Below, one piece after another: positions 26,507 to 35,560 of a stretch of 64,000 bases of DNA (the stretch's first letter is position 1; every line of letters starts with the position of its first letter). Source of the DNA: Methylobacter sp. GTDB taxonomy: Bacteria > Pseudomonadota > Gammaproteobacteria > Methylococcales > Methylomonadaceae. The DNA lies in assembly GCF_023227905.1 (NCBI RefSeq), contig NZ_JALOCF010000007.1, positions 54,063 to 118,062 on the forward strand, given 5' to 3'. The notes beneath the pieces were generated by a model, which was not told the DNA's origin, ran no database searches, and saw only the letters and a program-made list of their open reading frames with translations. The position numbers were made by a program, and so were the translations under genes.

Positions 26507-27856
26507 ATGCAATTTATTATTAAAAAAGGTTTGGATCTACCTATCACTGGAGAGCCCGAACAAGTTATTGAGGATGGCAATAAGGTTAAGTCCGTTGCTA
26601 TTCTGGGAATGGATTATGTGGGCATGAAGCCTACTATGATGGTCAGTGAAGGCGATACGGTCAAGCTGGGCCAAGTGCTTTTTTCTGACAAGAAGAATCC
26701 TGGTGTCAACTTTACTTCGCCTGGTGCGGGCGTTGTTCAATCCATTAACCGCGGTGCAAAACGTGTTTTGCAGTCTGTTGTGATCGAACTGAAAGGAACG
26801 GGACAAGAGTCATTTGCAAAATACAAAGCTTCCGAGTTAAGTGATCTGTCAGCAGAGCAGGTTAAAGAAAACCTGTTGGCGTCCGGCTTGTGGACAACAT
26901 TGCGCACACGTCCTTACGGCAAAATTCCTGCTGTAGACAGCAAGCCCCGTTCTATTTTCGTGACCGCAATCGATACCAGCCCGTTAGCGGCAAATCCTGC
27001 GGTTATCATTAAAGAGCGTGGCGACGACTTTGCTAATGGTTTGGCGGTTATTGCCAAACTGACACAAGGTAAAACTTATGTTTGCAAAGCGACTGGCGCT
27101 GATGTTGCAACCGGTAACGCGTCTGTAACCACTGCCGAGTTTTCCGGTCCTCATCCTGCGGGACTGCCAAGCACCCATATTCATCTGATTGATCCGGTCA
27201 GTATCGATAAATTCGTCTGGCATTTGGATTATCAGGCGGTGATGGCTATTGGCGCGTTATTTACCACCGGTAAAATCAATGTCGAACGCATTGTTTCATT
27301 AGCAGGGCCTACCGTTAAAAAGCCGAGATTGATTCGTACCCGCGTCGGCGCAAACACGGATGATTTGGTTGCCGGCCAATTGGAAGAAGTTGAAAATCGG
27401 GTGATTTCAGGTTCGGTGCTGTATGGGCATCTTGCGGCAGATTGGGCGGCCTTTTTGGGTTGCTACAATACGCAGGTTTCTGTATTACAAGAAGGTCGCG
27501 CCCGTGAATTGTTCGGTTGGATTGTTCCTGGTAAAAACAAATATTCTGCATTGAATGTTTATACGTCAAGCGTTGATCGTAAGCTGAATCGCAAATTCCC
27601 ATTAACAACTGACAAAAACGGCAGCAACCGGGCGATTGTTCCTGTTGGTGTTTATGAAGCCGTCATGCCGTTGGATATTTTGCCTACACCGCTGTTAAAA
27701 GCGCTGATAGTGGGTGATTCCGACCAGGCTCAGTTATTGGGTTGTTTGGAATTGGATGAGGAAGATGTGTCTTTATTTACGTTTGTGGATCCTGGTAAAC
27801 ACGATTTCGCCTCTGTTCTGAGAGCGAATTTAACTAAAATTGAGAAGGAAGGATAA
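26507..27856 (+). CDS. nqrA: Na+-translocating NADH:quinone reductase subunit A
   Basis: 449 residues, the usual length. It begins MQFIIKKGLDLPITGEPEQ and continues with VAILGMDYVGMKPTMMVSEGD, both characteristic of NqrA, the peripheral subunit near the quinone site. The frame opens at 26486, but MQFIIKKGLDLPI is the family start and GGAG lies upstream. First gene of nqrABCDEF; its stop overlaps the nqrB start by one base (TAATG). Confidence 0.96.
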   Translation: MQFIIKKGLDLPITGEPEQVIEDGNKVKSVAILGMDYVGMKPTMMVSEGDTVKLGQVLFSDKKNPGVNFTSPGAGVVQSINRGAKRVLQSVVIELKGTGQESFAKYKASELSDLSAEQVKENLLASGLWTTLRTRPYGKIPAVDSKPRSIFVTAIDTSPLAANPAVIIKERGDDFANGLAVIAKLTQGKTYVCKATGADVATGNASVTTAEFSGPHPAGLPSTHIHLIDPVSIDKFVWHLDYQAVMAIGALFTTGKINVERIVSLAGPTVKKPRLIRTRVGANTDDLVAGQLEEVENRVISGSVLYGHLAADWAAFLGCYNTQVSVLQEGRARELFGWIVPGKNKYSALNVYTSSVDRKLNRKFPLTTDKNGSNRAIVPVGVYEAVMPLDILPTPLLKALIVGDSDQAQLLGCLELDEEDVSLFTFVDPGKHDFASVLRANLTKIEKEG

Positions 27857-29058
27857 TGTCGCCTAGAGATATTTTAGATAGCATGGAGCCGCATTTCACC
27901 AAGGGTGGGCGGTTCGAAAAGTATTACGGTCTCTACGAGATGGTGGATACTTTTATCTATACACCGGCTGATGTAACGCGCGGAACCACGCATGTTCGGG
28001 ACGGCAACGACCTGAAACGAACCATGACTTTTGTTGTGATCGCGACGTTTTTCTGTATTTTGATGGCTCTGTACAACACCGGCTACCAAGCTAACTTGGC
28101 TATGGCAAAGATGGGCTTGGAACAGGCTCAGGATTGGCGTCGTATTCCGATGATGATCTTCGGCTACAGCACGATGAATCCGCTTTCCAACCTGGTTCAC
28201 GGCGCTTTGTACTTTCTGCCTATTTATTTAGTGACGTTGGCTATCGGCGGCATTTGGGAAGTATTGTTCGCAACGGTTCGCGGCCATGAAGTCAACGAAG
28301 GCTTTCTGGTGTCGTCAATGTTGTACACATTGATTTTGCCTCCCGATATGCCTTTATGGCAGGTGGCTTTGGGTATTTCCTTCGGTATTGTTATCGGTAA
28401 GGAAGTATTCGGCGGTACCGGTAAAAACTTTTTGAATCCTGCGTTGACTGGACGGGCGTTTTTATATTTTGCCTACCCAGCGTCTATTTCAGGCGATTCC
28501 GTTTGGGTTGCGGTTGACGGCTATACAGCGGCTACGCCTTTAGGTTTGGCGGCGAACGGCGGTCTTGATGCGGTTTATGCCGCTAATTACGGCTGGATGC
28601 AAAGCTTTTTCGGTTTTGAACCGGGCTGTCTTGGTGAAACATCAACACTGGCTATTTTGATCGGTGCGGCCTTCTTGTTGTACACCAAAGTTGCATCGTA
28701 CCGCATTATGGGTGGCGTATTTGCTGGCATGGTAGCGACTTCGTTGCTGTTCAACATGATAGGCAGCGATACCAACCATATGTTTGCGATACCCTGGTAC
28801 TGGCATTTGACCATGGGCGGTTTTGCTTTCGGTATGGTTTATATGGCCACCGACCCAGTGAGTGCGGCAATGACCGATACTGGTCGCTGGGTATTCGGCG
28901 CTTTAGTCGGAGTTATGACTGTATTGATCAGAGTTGTTAATCCTGCGTTTCCGGAAGGTATTATGCTGGCAATTCTATTTTCCAATATGTTCGCGCCTAC
29001 GATTGATTATTTTGTCATTCAGGCCAATATCAGAAGAAGGATGAAACGCCATGCTTAA
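27856..29058 (+). CDS. nqrB: Na+-NQR subunit B, covalent FMN carrier
   Basis: 400 residues, polytopic membrane protein. Recognisable segments are GGRFEKYYGLYEMVDTF, GGTGKNFLNPALTGRAFLYFAYP and the flavinylation region DGYTAATPL with T227 at the FMN-bearing position (motif reads TAAT where SGAT is common). It carries FMN and riboflavin and forms part of the sodium path. Overlaps nqrC by eight bases. Confidence 0.95.
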   Translation: MSPRDILDSMEPHFTKGGRFEKYYGLYEMVDTFIYTPADVTRGTTHVRDGNDLKRTMTFVVIATFFCILMALYNTGYQANLAMAKMGLEQAQDWRRIPMMIFGYSTMNPLSNLVHGALYFLPIYLVTLAIGGIWEVLFATVRGHEVNEGFLVSSMLYTLILPPDMPLWQVALGISFGIVIGKEVFGGTGKNFLNPALTGRAFLYFAYPASISGDSVWVAVDGYTAATPLGLAANGGLDAVYAANYGWMQSFFGFEPGCLGETSTLAILIGAAFLLYTKVASYRIMGGVFAGMVATSLLFNMIGSDTNHMFAIPWYWHLTMGGFAFGMVYMATDPVSAAMTDTGRWVFGALVGVMTVLIRVVNPAFPEGIMLAILFSNMFAPTIDYFVIQANIRRRMKRHA

Positions 29059-29971
29059 TGAACAGTTAAATAAAGTATCCGCAAAATTGGATAAATGCGA
29101 GCATTACCAAAAATTCAAAGTCTACAGGGATAAAGTTCTAGCCTTGGGCAATGATAGCTTAGAAAAAACTATTGCTATTGCTGTTGCGCTTTGCTTGGTT
29201 TGTGCGGTTTTGGTTTCATTTTCAGCGGTTGCGTTAAAGCCTCTTCAAGTCAATAACAAAGAAGCGGACATGAAGAAGAACATTCTTGATGTAGCAGGCT
29301 TGCTTGAAGAAGGCGCTAATATCGATGCAGTGTTTAAAGACAAGATCGAAGCAAAAGTCGTTAACCTGGAAACAGGCGATTATGCTGAGGACATAAACCC
29401 AGCTGAATACGACCAGCGTAAAGCGGCAAAAGATCCGGCTATGAGCGTCGCTATTCCTAAGGAAAAAGACATTGCTCATATCAGGATAAAGCCTAAATAC
29501 GCGAAAGTTTTCTTGGTTAAAGAGGGGGGTGCGATTAAGTCGATTATTCTGCCTATAAACGGTTACGGCTTGTGGTCAACCTTATACGGTTTCCTGTCAT
29601 TGGAAGCCGATGGGCAAACCGTGCAAAGCATCAACTTTTACGATCAAGCGGAAACTCCGGGATTGGGTGGCGAAGTGGTTAACCCTAACTGGCGCGCGCT
29701 TTGGAAAGGCAAAAAAGTCTATGCCGAAACCGAGCAGGCTTCACTGGAAAAAGGTCTGATAGAGGAAGCCGAGATTGGCGAGCCTGCATTAGCCCTGATT
29801 AAAGGTGTGGTCGATAACAGCAAGCCGGGTTCTCAATATCAGGTTGACGGTCTTGCTGGAGCGTCATTAACCAGTACCGGTGTAACTAATCTGGTCAGAT
29901 ACTGGATGAGCAAAGAAGGCTTTGCCAAGTATTTAGCCAAAGTAAGAACGGTTAAAGGAAAAGAGTCATGA
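29051..29971 (+). CDS. nqrC: Na+-NQR subunit C, covalent FMN carrier with extended N-terminus
   Basis: 306 residues against about 257 in Vibrio. One N-terminal transmembrane helix (about 40-62) is followed by the periplasmic FMN-binding domain (LPINGYGLWSTLYGF, ETPGLGGEV). The flavinylation motif reads DGLAGASLTSTG, so Ser272 occupies the position of the usual Thr. About 36 residues precede NDSLEKT, where most homologues start; there is no internal ATG there, only a TTG in LALGNDS. A segment EQASLEKGLIEEAEIGEP near 228-245 is also longer than usual. Overlaps nqrD by four bases. Confidence 0.93.
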   Translation: MLNEQLNKVSAKLDKCEHYQKFKVYRDKVLALGNDSLEKTIAIAVALCLVCAVLVSFSAVALKPLQVNNKEADMKKNILDVAGLLEEGANIDAVFKDKIEAKVVNLETGDYAEDINPAEYDQRKAAKDPAMSVAIPKEKDIAHIRIKPKYAKVFLVKEGGAIKSIILPINGYGLWSTLYGFLSLEADGQTVQSINFYDQAETPGLGGEVVNPNWRALWKGKKVYAETEQASLEKGLIEEAEIGEPALALIKGVVDNSKPGSQYQVDGLAGASLTSTGVTNLVRYWMSKEGFAKYLAKVRTVKGKES

Positions 29972-30648
29972 GTGAAATTTTAAATGATGAAACCAAAAAA
30001 GTACTGACCGAGCCGTTGGTTGACAACAACCCGATTACTTTACAAGTATTGGGTATCTGTTCGGCGTTAGCGGTGACCTCGCAAATGTCGACTTCGCTGA
30101 TTATGGCGTTGGCCTTGACCTTGGTGACGGCGTTTTCCAGTGCGGCAATCAGTGCGATCAGAAACCACATTCCCGGCAGCATCAGGATCATCGTGCAGAT
30201 GACTATTATTGCCTCCTTGGTTATCGTGGTAGACCAGATGCTGAAAGCCTTCGCTTACGAAATCAGCAAGCAATTGTCTGTATTCGTGGGCCTGATCATT
30301 ACCAACTGTATCGTGATGGGGCGTGCCGAAGGTTATGCGATGAAAAATCCGCCTTTAGCAAGTTTTATGGACGGCATCGGTAATGGTTTGGGATACAGCT
30401 TGATTTTGATTACCGTCTCTTTTATTAGAGAGTTGCTGGGTTCAGGTAAGTTGCTGGGCATTGAAATGTTTACGCTCAGCAAAGATGGCGGCTGGTATGA
30501 TCCGAACGGTCTGATGCTGTTGCCTCCGAGCGCATTTTTTATCATCGGTTTGATTATCTGGGGCGTCCGTCAATGGAAACCAAAGCAAGTTGAAGCTGCG
30601 GATTTCAAAATCATGTCGATTGCTCATGGTGAAGGAGGACATCACTAA
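29968..30648 (+). CDS. nqrD: Na+-NQR subunit D
   Basis: 226 residues with six predicted transmembrane segments. Landmarks are NPITLQVLGICSALAVT, IRIIVQMTIIASLVIVVDQ and ITNCIVMGRAEGYAMKNPP. NqrD and NqrE are inverted-topology homologues that hold the intramembrane iron centre through conserved cysteines, of which C in GICSALAV and TNCIVMG are visible. Its stop overlaps nqrE by one base. Confidence 0.96.
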   Translation: MSEILNDETKKVLTEPLVDNNPITLQVLGICSALAVTSQMSTSLIMALALTLVTAFSSAAISAIRNHIPGSIRIIVQMTIIASLVIVVDQMLKAFAYEISKQLSVFVGLIITNCIVMGRAEGYAMKNPPLASFMDGIGNGLGYSLILITVSFIRELLGSGKLLGIEMFTLSKDGGWYDPNGLMLLPPSAFFIIGLIIWGVRQWKPKQVEAADFKIMSIAHGEGGHH

Positions 30649-31256
30649 TGGAAGCTTATATTAGTCTTTTCATCAAGGCTGTCTTTATTGAAAACCTGGC
30701 GCTGTCCTTCTTTTTGGGCATGTGTACGTTTATCGCGGTTTCCAAGAAGATCTCGACAGCGATGGGTTTAGGTATTGCGGTCATGATGGTGCAAATTATT
30801 ACCGTACCGGCCAATAACTTTATTTATCACGCCCTGTTAAAGGAAGATGCCTTATCCTGGATGGGCATTACCGGCGTTGATTTAAGCTTTTTGGCGCTGC
30901 TAAGCTGTATCGGCGTTATTGCTGCGTTAGTGCAAATTCTGGAAATGATTTTAGATAAATTCTTTCCTGCTTTGTACCATGCGTTAGGGATTTTCTTGCC
31001 TTTGATCACAGTGAACTGTGCGATTTTAGCCGGCAGTTTGTTCATGATTGAACGCGACTACAATCTGCCTGAAAGCGTTGTGTACGGTGTGGGCAGCGGC
31101 TTTGGTTGGGCGCTGGCTATTACTGTCATGGCAGGGGTGCGCGAAAAACTCAAATACAGTGATATACCTGCTGGTTTACAAGGTCTAGGTATTACCTTTA
31201 TTACTGCGGGTCTGATGTCGCTTGGCTTCATGGCTTTCTCTGGAATCCAACTTTAA
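30648..31256 (+). CDS. nqrE: Na+-NQR subunit E
   Basis: 202 residues with six transmembrane segments. It begins MEAYISLFIKAVFIENLALSFFLGMCTFIAVSKK and contains LPLITVNCAILAGSLFM; the Cys residues in GMCTF and VNCAI are the expected iron-centre ligands shared with NqrD. Nine bases separate it from nqrF. Confidence 0.96.
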   Translation: MEAYISLFIKAVFIENLALSFFLGMCTFIAVSKKISTAMGLGIAVMMVQIITVPANNFIYHALLKEDALSWMGITGVDLSFLALLSCIGVIAALVQILEMILDKFFPALYHALGIFLPLITVNCAILAGSLFMIERDYNLPESVVYGVGSGFGWALAITVMAGVREKLKYSDIPAGLQGLGITFITAGLMSLGFMAFSGIQL

Positions 31257-31265
31257 GGGTGCGGC

Positions 31266-32486
31266 ATGCTTGAAATTCTATTAGGGATTATTATTTTCAC
31301 GGCTTTTGTAATTGCGCTGGTATTTGTAATTATCGGTGCTAAAAGCAAATTGGTCGCTGAAGGGGATGTGGAAATTCTTATCAATGATGAAAAGAAAATT
31401 CATGTACCTGTAGGGTCTAAATTATTAACTGCTTTGGCTGATAACGGTTTGTTTGTTTCATCGGCTTGTGGCGGCGGCGGGACTTGCGGGCAATGCAAGG
31501 TGAAAGTCAATTCAGGCGGCGGTGAAATCTTAGCCACTGAATTAAGCCATATCAGTAAGCGGGAAGCGGCTCACGGCGAGCGTCTTGCTTGCCAGGTTTC
31601 GATTAAGCACAACATGGACATTGAAGTCGAAGACAGTGTTTTCGGCGTTAAAAAATGGGAATGCACGGTTAAATCGAATGATAACGTTGCCACTTTCATT
31701 AAGGAACTGGTGCTGGAGTTGCCGGCAGGCGAAGAAATCAAGTATCGCGCGGGCGGGTATATTCAAATCGAATGTCCTCCGCACGTTTCTAAATACAGTG
31801 ATTTCAACGTCGAAGAACGATTCCGCGATGACTGGGATAAGTTTAACTTGTGGCGCTATGTCTCTACTGTAAAAGAGCCTGCGTTGCGCGCTTATTCGAT
31901 GGCAAGTTATCCTGAAGAAAAAGAAATCATGCTGAACGTACGTATTGCGACACCGCCTCCCGGCGCGCCGGATAGCGTACCTCCAGGTATCATGTCTTCT
32001 TATATCTTTAACCTGAAACCCGGTGATAAATGTATTGTTTCCGGTCCTTATGGTGAATTCTTCGCAAAAGAAACTGATGCCGAAATGGTCTTTATTGGTG
32101 GTGGTGCGGGTATGGCGCCGATGCGTTCGCATATCTTCGATCAATTACGCAGGCTGAAATCCAAGCGTAAAATGAGCTTCTGGTATGGTGCTCGCAGTAA
32201 GCGCGAAATGTTCTATGTAGAAGATTTCGATATGCTGGCCAAGGAAAATGAAAATTTCGAATGGCATGTTGCATTGTCGGATCCATTGCCTGAAGATAAT
32301 TGGACAGGCTATACCGGCTTTATTCATAATGTTCTTTTTGAAGAATATATTAAGAATCATCCGGCTCCGGAAGATTGTGAGTTTTATATGTGCGGACCGC
32401 CGATGATGAACTCGGCGGTAATCAAGATGCTGTTGGATAATGGCGTAGAGCCTGAAAATATCCTGCTGGACGATTTCGGCGGATAA
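31266..32486 (+). CDS. nqrF: Na+-NQR subunit F, NADH-oxidising flavoprotein
   Basis: 406 residues. One N-terminal transmembrane helix is followed by a plant-type [2Fe-2S] domain with C68, C74, C77 and C109 (ACGGGGTCGQCK...LACQ), an FAD domain (RAYSMASYP) and an NADH domain (GGGAGMAPMRSHIFDQL, MCGPPMMNSAV). It takes electrons from NADH to FAD and on to the iron-sulfur centre. Last structural gene; a strong terminator follows. Confidence 0.97.
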   Translation: MLEILLGIIIFTAFVIALVFVIIGAKSKLVAEGDVEILINDEKKIHVPVGSKLLTALADNGLFVSSACGGGGTCGQCKVKVNSGGGEILATELSHISKREAAHGERLACQVSIKHNMDIEVEDSVFGVKKWECTVKSNDNVATFIKELVLELPAGEEIKYRAGGYIQIECPPHVSKYSDFNVEERFRDDWDKFNLWRYVSTVKEPALRAYSMASYPEEKEIMLNVRIATPPPGAPDSVPPGIMSSYIFNLKPGDKCIVSGPYGEFFAKETDAEMVFIGGGAGMAPMRSHIFDQLRRLKSKRKMSFWYGARSKREMFYVEDFDMLAKENENFEWHVALSDPLPEDNWTGYTGFIHNVLFEEYIKNHPAPEDCEFYMCGPPMMNSAVIKMLLDNGVEPENILLDDFGG

Positions 32487-32544
32487 GTAATCTAATAAAT
32501 TCTCTTCTTGTTTAATAGACGGGAGAGAATGAAAGCATCAAACT

Positions 32545-32582
32545 AAACGAGGAGTGCGGCTTGACCTGCTCCTCGTTTTTTT
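32545..32582 (+). terminator. Intrinsic terminator after nqrF
   Basis: AAACGAGGAG (32545-32554) pairs with CTCCTCGTTT (32569-32578), with a 14-base loop, and is followed by a T-run through 32581. It separates nqrABCDEF from nqrM. Confidence 0.9.
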
Positions 32583-32615
32583 ATTGTCGGTTTTACAAAC
32601 TTATGAGGTGGTACC

Positions 32616-32810
32616 ATGACTTACTTTTTAGTGACTTTTGTGTTCATGGCTGTTGTTATTGCTATTATGGCGATAGGCGTTATTTTTGGTAGGCGCGCGA
32701 TTAAAGGATCGTGTGGCGGCGCGGCAAACGGTGCAGATTGTGTTTGCGTGGAAAAATGTGATAAAAGAAAGAAAATGGAAGCGGAAGCTCGTTTGAATCA
32801 AGGATCTTAG
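32616..32810 (+). CDS. nqrM: Na+-NQR maturation protein NqrM
   Basis: 64 residues: one N-terminal transmembrane helix (about 3-25), then a Cys-rich tail SCGGAANGADCVCVEKCDKRKK. This matches NqrM (DUF539), a small protein needed to deliver iron to the NqrD/NqrE centre. GAGGTG precedes the ATG. In many gammaproteobacteria apbE lies between nqrF and nqrM; here it is absent and a terminator fills the gap. Confidence 0.9.
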   Translation: MTYFLVTFVFMAVVIAIMAIGVIFGRRAIKGSCGGAANGADCVCVEKCDKRKKMEAEARLNQGS

Positions 32811-32844
32811 GATTTCACAATAACAAACAACGCAGGAGTTTATC

Positions 32845-33240
32845 ATGTTGGCAAAAATTACTGTTGCAGATTACATGTCAAAAAGATTGGTTACACTTGC
32901 AAAGGATAATGATGTAGTTGATGCAGTAAATAAACTACTGGATCATAAAATTACCGGTGCTCCTGTTGTTGACCAATCAGGCCGATTGCTGGGCATGTTT
33001 TCTGAAAAAGACGTCATGAATATTGTTTTGGAAGCAGCTTATAACCAAAGCATGACTGGCAAGGTTGGCGATTACATGACTAAAGAAATCATTAGCGTGG
33101 ATGCTGAATCCAGCATTGTCGATTTGGCGGAGAAGTTCCAGCAAACTTCAGTCAGGAGTTTTCCTGTCTTTCAGGACCATGAGCTGGTGGGGATTGTCAG
33201 TCGTACGGATGTTTTAAGGGCTCTGGCTTCAATTCATTAA
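32845..33240 (+). CDS. Two-CBS-domain protein
   Basis: 131 residues made of two CBS modules: ITVADYMSKRLVTLAKDNDVVDAVNKLL and KVGDYMTKEIISVDAESSIVDLAEKF, each ending in a G(M/I)(F/V)S(E/R)(K/T)DV segment. Such proteins bind adenine nucleotides and regulate partners. AGGAG precedes the ATG and it lies 34 bases after nqrM, so joint expression with nqrM is plausible. Partner unknown. Confidence 0.88.
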   Translation: MLAKITVADYMSKRLVTLAKDNDVVDAVNKLLDHKITGAPVVDQSGRLLGMFSEKDVMNIVLEAAYNQSMTGKVGDYMTKEIISVDAESSIVDLAEKFQQTSVRSFPVFQDHELVGIVSRTDVLRALASIH

Positions 33241-33308
33241 GGTTTTAAGGTAACCGTCGTCGTAGCGGCTTGTGCGGCGTTTTCAGTATTTATGGCCGTC
33301 AAAAAATA

Positions 33309-34769
33309 ATGAGTGATGCGCAGACTTTCTATTGGCATGATTATGAAACTTTCGGTACGGATCCTCGAAGAGACAAACCGGTTCAATTTGCCGGGATTCG
33401 TACCGACTTAGATTTTAATATTGTAGATGAGCCTTTGGTTGTTTACTGCAAGCCTGCGACAGACTGCCTGCCTCATCCCGATGCCTGTTTAATTACCGGT
33501 ATTACACCACAGCTTGCGGAGCAAAAAGGTGTCTGTGAAGCCGAGTTTATTCGTTTGATTCATGAGCAATTGGCTCGGCCTAATACGTGTACCCTCGGAT
33601 ATAACAGTCTTCGTTTTGATGATGAAGTTACTCGCAATTGTCTTTATCGCAATTTTTACGATCCCTACGCAAGAGAGTGGCAAAATGGCAACTCCCGGTG
33701 GGATTTAATCGATGTGGTTAGGGCTGCAAAAGCTCTGCGTCCGGATGGCATCGTTTGGCCTGTTAACGAAGAGGGTGGTCCCAGTTTTAGGTTGGATCAA
33801 CTCACTCGTGCTAACAATATAGCCCATGAAGCAGCGCATGATGCGCTTTCAGATGTCTATGCCACCATTGCAATTACCAAGTTGGTTAAGCAGGCCCAGC
33901 CCAAGCTTTATCAGTTTTTGTTGCAGCATCGGGTTAAAGCTGAAGCACTTAGATTGCTTCAGTTGGGCAGTTTTAAACCTGTCGTGCATATTTCAGGCAA
34001 ATACCCGGCCGTTAAAAATTGTCTGGCTGTAGTGCTTTCGATTTGCAAGCATCCTATCAATACCAACGGCGTAATTGTCTATGATTTATCCGTTGATCCT
34101 GAGCCGATGCTTAGCTTGACGGTGGAAGAAATCCAGCAAAGGATATTTACTGCAACTGCGGACTTGCCGGAAGGCGTGGAAAGAATTCCGCTAAAAACCG
34201 TGCACATTAATAAATGCCCTGTCTTGGCGCCCGTGTCTGTCATCGGGCCGGAGGATGCGCAGCGCCTGGATATCGATCTGGCGTTTTGCTACGCCAATAT
34301 CGATAAGCTTAAAGCTGCTCCCGGCTTGTCTGAAAAGTTGGCGGCTGTTTTTAGTGGTTCAGCATACACCGAACAAGACTCTGATCCTGATCTGGAAATA
34401 TACAGTGGCGGTTTTTTTTCTGAACATGATAAGAATCAAATGGCCAAAATCAGGGGATTTTCACCCGAACAATTAGCAAAATCTGAATTTAGGTTTGCTG
34501 ATCGTCGATTGCCGGAAATGTTATTTAGATATCGTGCCAGAAATTATCCTGAAACGTTGGATGCGGGAGAGTTGCAAAGATGGAATGAGTTCTGTATAAA
34601 CAGGCTAACAGGCCGTCAAACCGGGGGCGGCATTGTGTTCGATAATTATTTCAATCGACTGCAGGAACTGTGTCGAGACGAAAATACAAATACACAGATT
34701 ATTAATGTTTTGGAAACTTATGCGCTTGAGAAAATGCAGTTTTTGGGCCTCACTAAGCCATTCATTTGA
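33309..34769 (+). CDS. sbcB: Exodeoxyribonuclease I
   Basis: 486 residues from the ATG at 33309. A 3'-5' single-strand DNA exonuclease of the DEDD class: FYWHDYETFGTDP, YNSLRFDDEVTRN and AAHDALSDVYAT give the acidic residues and the HxxxxD. The C-terminal SH3-like and helical parts follow to normal length. The frame opens at 33270, but MSDAQTFYWHDYETFG is the expected start. It works in mismatch repair and recombination; SSB, also in this window, is its known partner. Confidence 0.94.
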   Translation: MSDAQTFYWHDYETFGTDPRRDKPVQFAGIRTDLDFNIVDEPLVVYCKPATDCLPHPDACLITGITPQLAEQKGVCEAEFIRLIHEQLARPNTCTLGYNSLRFDDEVTRNCLYRNFYDPYAREWQNGNSRWDLIDVVRAAKALRPDGIVWPVNEEGGPSFRLDQLTRANNIAHEAAHDALSDVYATIAITKLVKQAQPKLYQFLLQHRVKAEALRLLQLGSFKPVVHISGKYPAVKNCLAVVLSICKHPINTNGVIVYDLSVDPEPMLSLTVEEIQQRIFTATADLPEGVERIPLKTVHINKCPVLAPVSVIGPEDAQRLDIDLAFCYANIDKLKAAPGLSEKLAAVFSGSAYTEQDSDPDLEIYSGGFFSEHDKNQMAKIRGFSPEQLAKSEFRFADRRLPEMLFRYRARNYPETLDAGELQRWNEFCINRLTGRQTGGGIVFDNYFNRLQELCRDENTNTQIINVLETYALEKMQFLGLTKPFI

Positions 34770-34787
34770 GCTGAATAGATAAATAGC

Positions 34788-34815
34788 TTGCCAAACCTTA
34801 AAAATGGCCTATAAT
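34788..34815 (+). promoter_or_regulatory. Promoter of the initiator tRNA
   Basis: TTGCCA (34788-34793), a 16-base spacer and TATAAT (34810-34815), 12 bases before the tRNA 5' end. Close to consensus and well placed. Confidence 0.75.
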
Positions 34816-34827
34816 ACACAAATCAAT

Positions 34828-34904
<77 letters not shown>

Positions 34905-34957
34905 CATAGAACTGCATGGATGCAGGCGTTTGAGTGACTTAGGGATTGGTTGCTGAG

Positions 34958-34979
34958 AAACCCCATTTTGGGGTTTTTT
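34958..34979 (+). terminator. Intrinsic terminator after the tRNA gene
   Basis: AAACCCC (34958-34964) pairs with GGGGTTT (34970-34976) around an ATTTT loop, followed by more T. Located 54 bases after the tRNA, where it would stop a good share of tRNA transcripts before rimP. Confidence 0.85.
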
Positions 34980-35027
34980 GTTTTCTGGGCTTTGATTATT
35001 TGAAAGCTCACAGTTGATTGTTAATGG

Positions 35028-35049
35028 AAGAGCCGTCGGCTCTTTTTTT
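35028..35049 (+). terminator. Second terminator or attenuator just before rimP
   Basis: AAGAGCC (35028-35034) pairs with GGCTCTT (35038-35044) over a 3-base loop and runs into a T-tract to about 35051, only about 25 bases before the rimP start. In E. coli NusA feeds back on this leader; a hairpin here could serve the same purpose. Confidence 0.7.
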
Positions 35050-35074
35050 TTGTGCGAAAGTAAGTGAGGAAAAA

Positions 35075-35560
35075 ATGAAACAGGCTCCTGAGCACTTGGT
35101 TAATTTAATTGAGCCAATTGTTGAAGGTTTAGGTTATGAATGCGTAGGCATTGAATATAATCCTCATCCTAAACATGGCCTGTTAAGAATCTATATTGAT
35201 AGCGATAACGGGATTCTGGTTGAAGACTGCTCTAAGGTCAGTCATCAAATCAGCGGTGTTTTGGATGTTGAAGACCCAATTCAAGGCAACTATCAGTTAG
35301 AGATTTCTTCACCGGGCGAAGACAGGCCTTTTTTTAAAGTGAGTCAGTTCGAACGGTATATTGGCAGTACGGCGTTGGTTAATTTATTTAAAGCAATAGA
35401 TGGCCGTAGAAAAATTACGGGCGTTATTGAAAAAGTTGAGGACGATATTATTACGCTAAAGGAAGGCGAACAGGTTTTTGAGGTTCCATTTGTCGCGATG
35501 AGCAAAGCGCGTTTGGTTCCTGAGTATTTAATTGAAAAAGGGGGGCGCAGTGGCAAATAA
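35075..35560 (+). CDS. rimP: Ribosome maturation factor RimP
   Basis: 161 residues: N-terminal alpha/beta domain (LIEPIVEGLGYECVGIEY, LRIYIDSDNGILVEDCSKVSHQISGVLDVEDPI, YQLEISSPGEDRPF) and a C-terminal SH3-like barrel. It is needed for 30S assembly. The frame opens at 35018 inside the attenuator hairpin; the ATG at 35075 with GAGG upstream is the true start. It overlaps nusA by 11 bases. Confidence 0.95.
   Translation: MKQAPEHLVNLIEPIVEGLGYECVGIEYNPHPKHGLLRIYIDSDNGILVEDCSKVSHQISGVLDVEDPIQGNYQLEISSPGEDRPFFKVSQFERYIGSTALVNLFKAIDGRRKITGVIEKVEDDIITLKEGEQVFEVPFVAMSKARLVPEYLIEKGGRSGK

Noticed and set aside
31542..32144. A 200-codon open frame opposite nqrF
   Set aside because: Shadow of the conserved reductase domains; composition is unnatural (rich in Arg, His, Phe) and nothing recognised.
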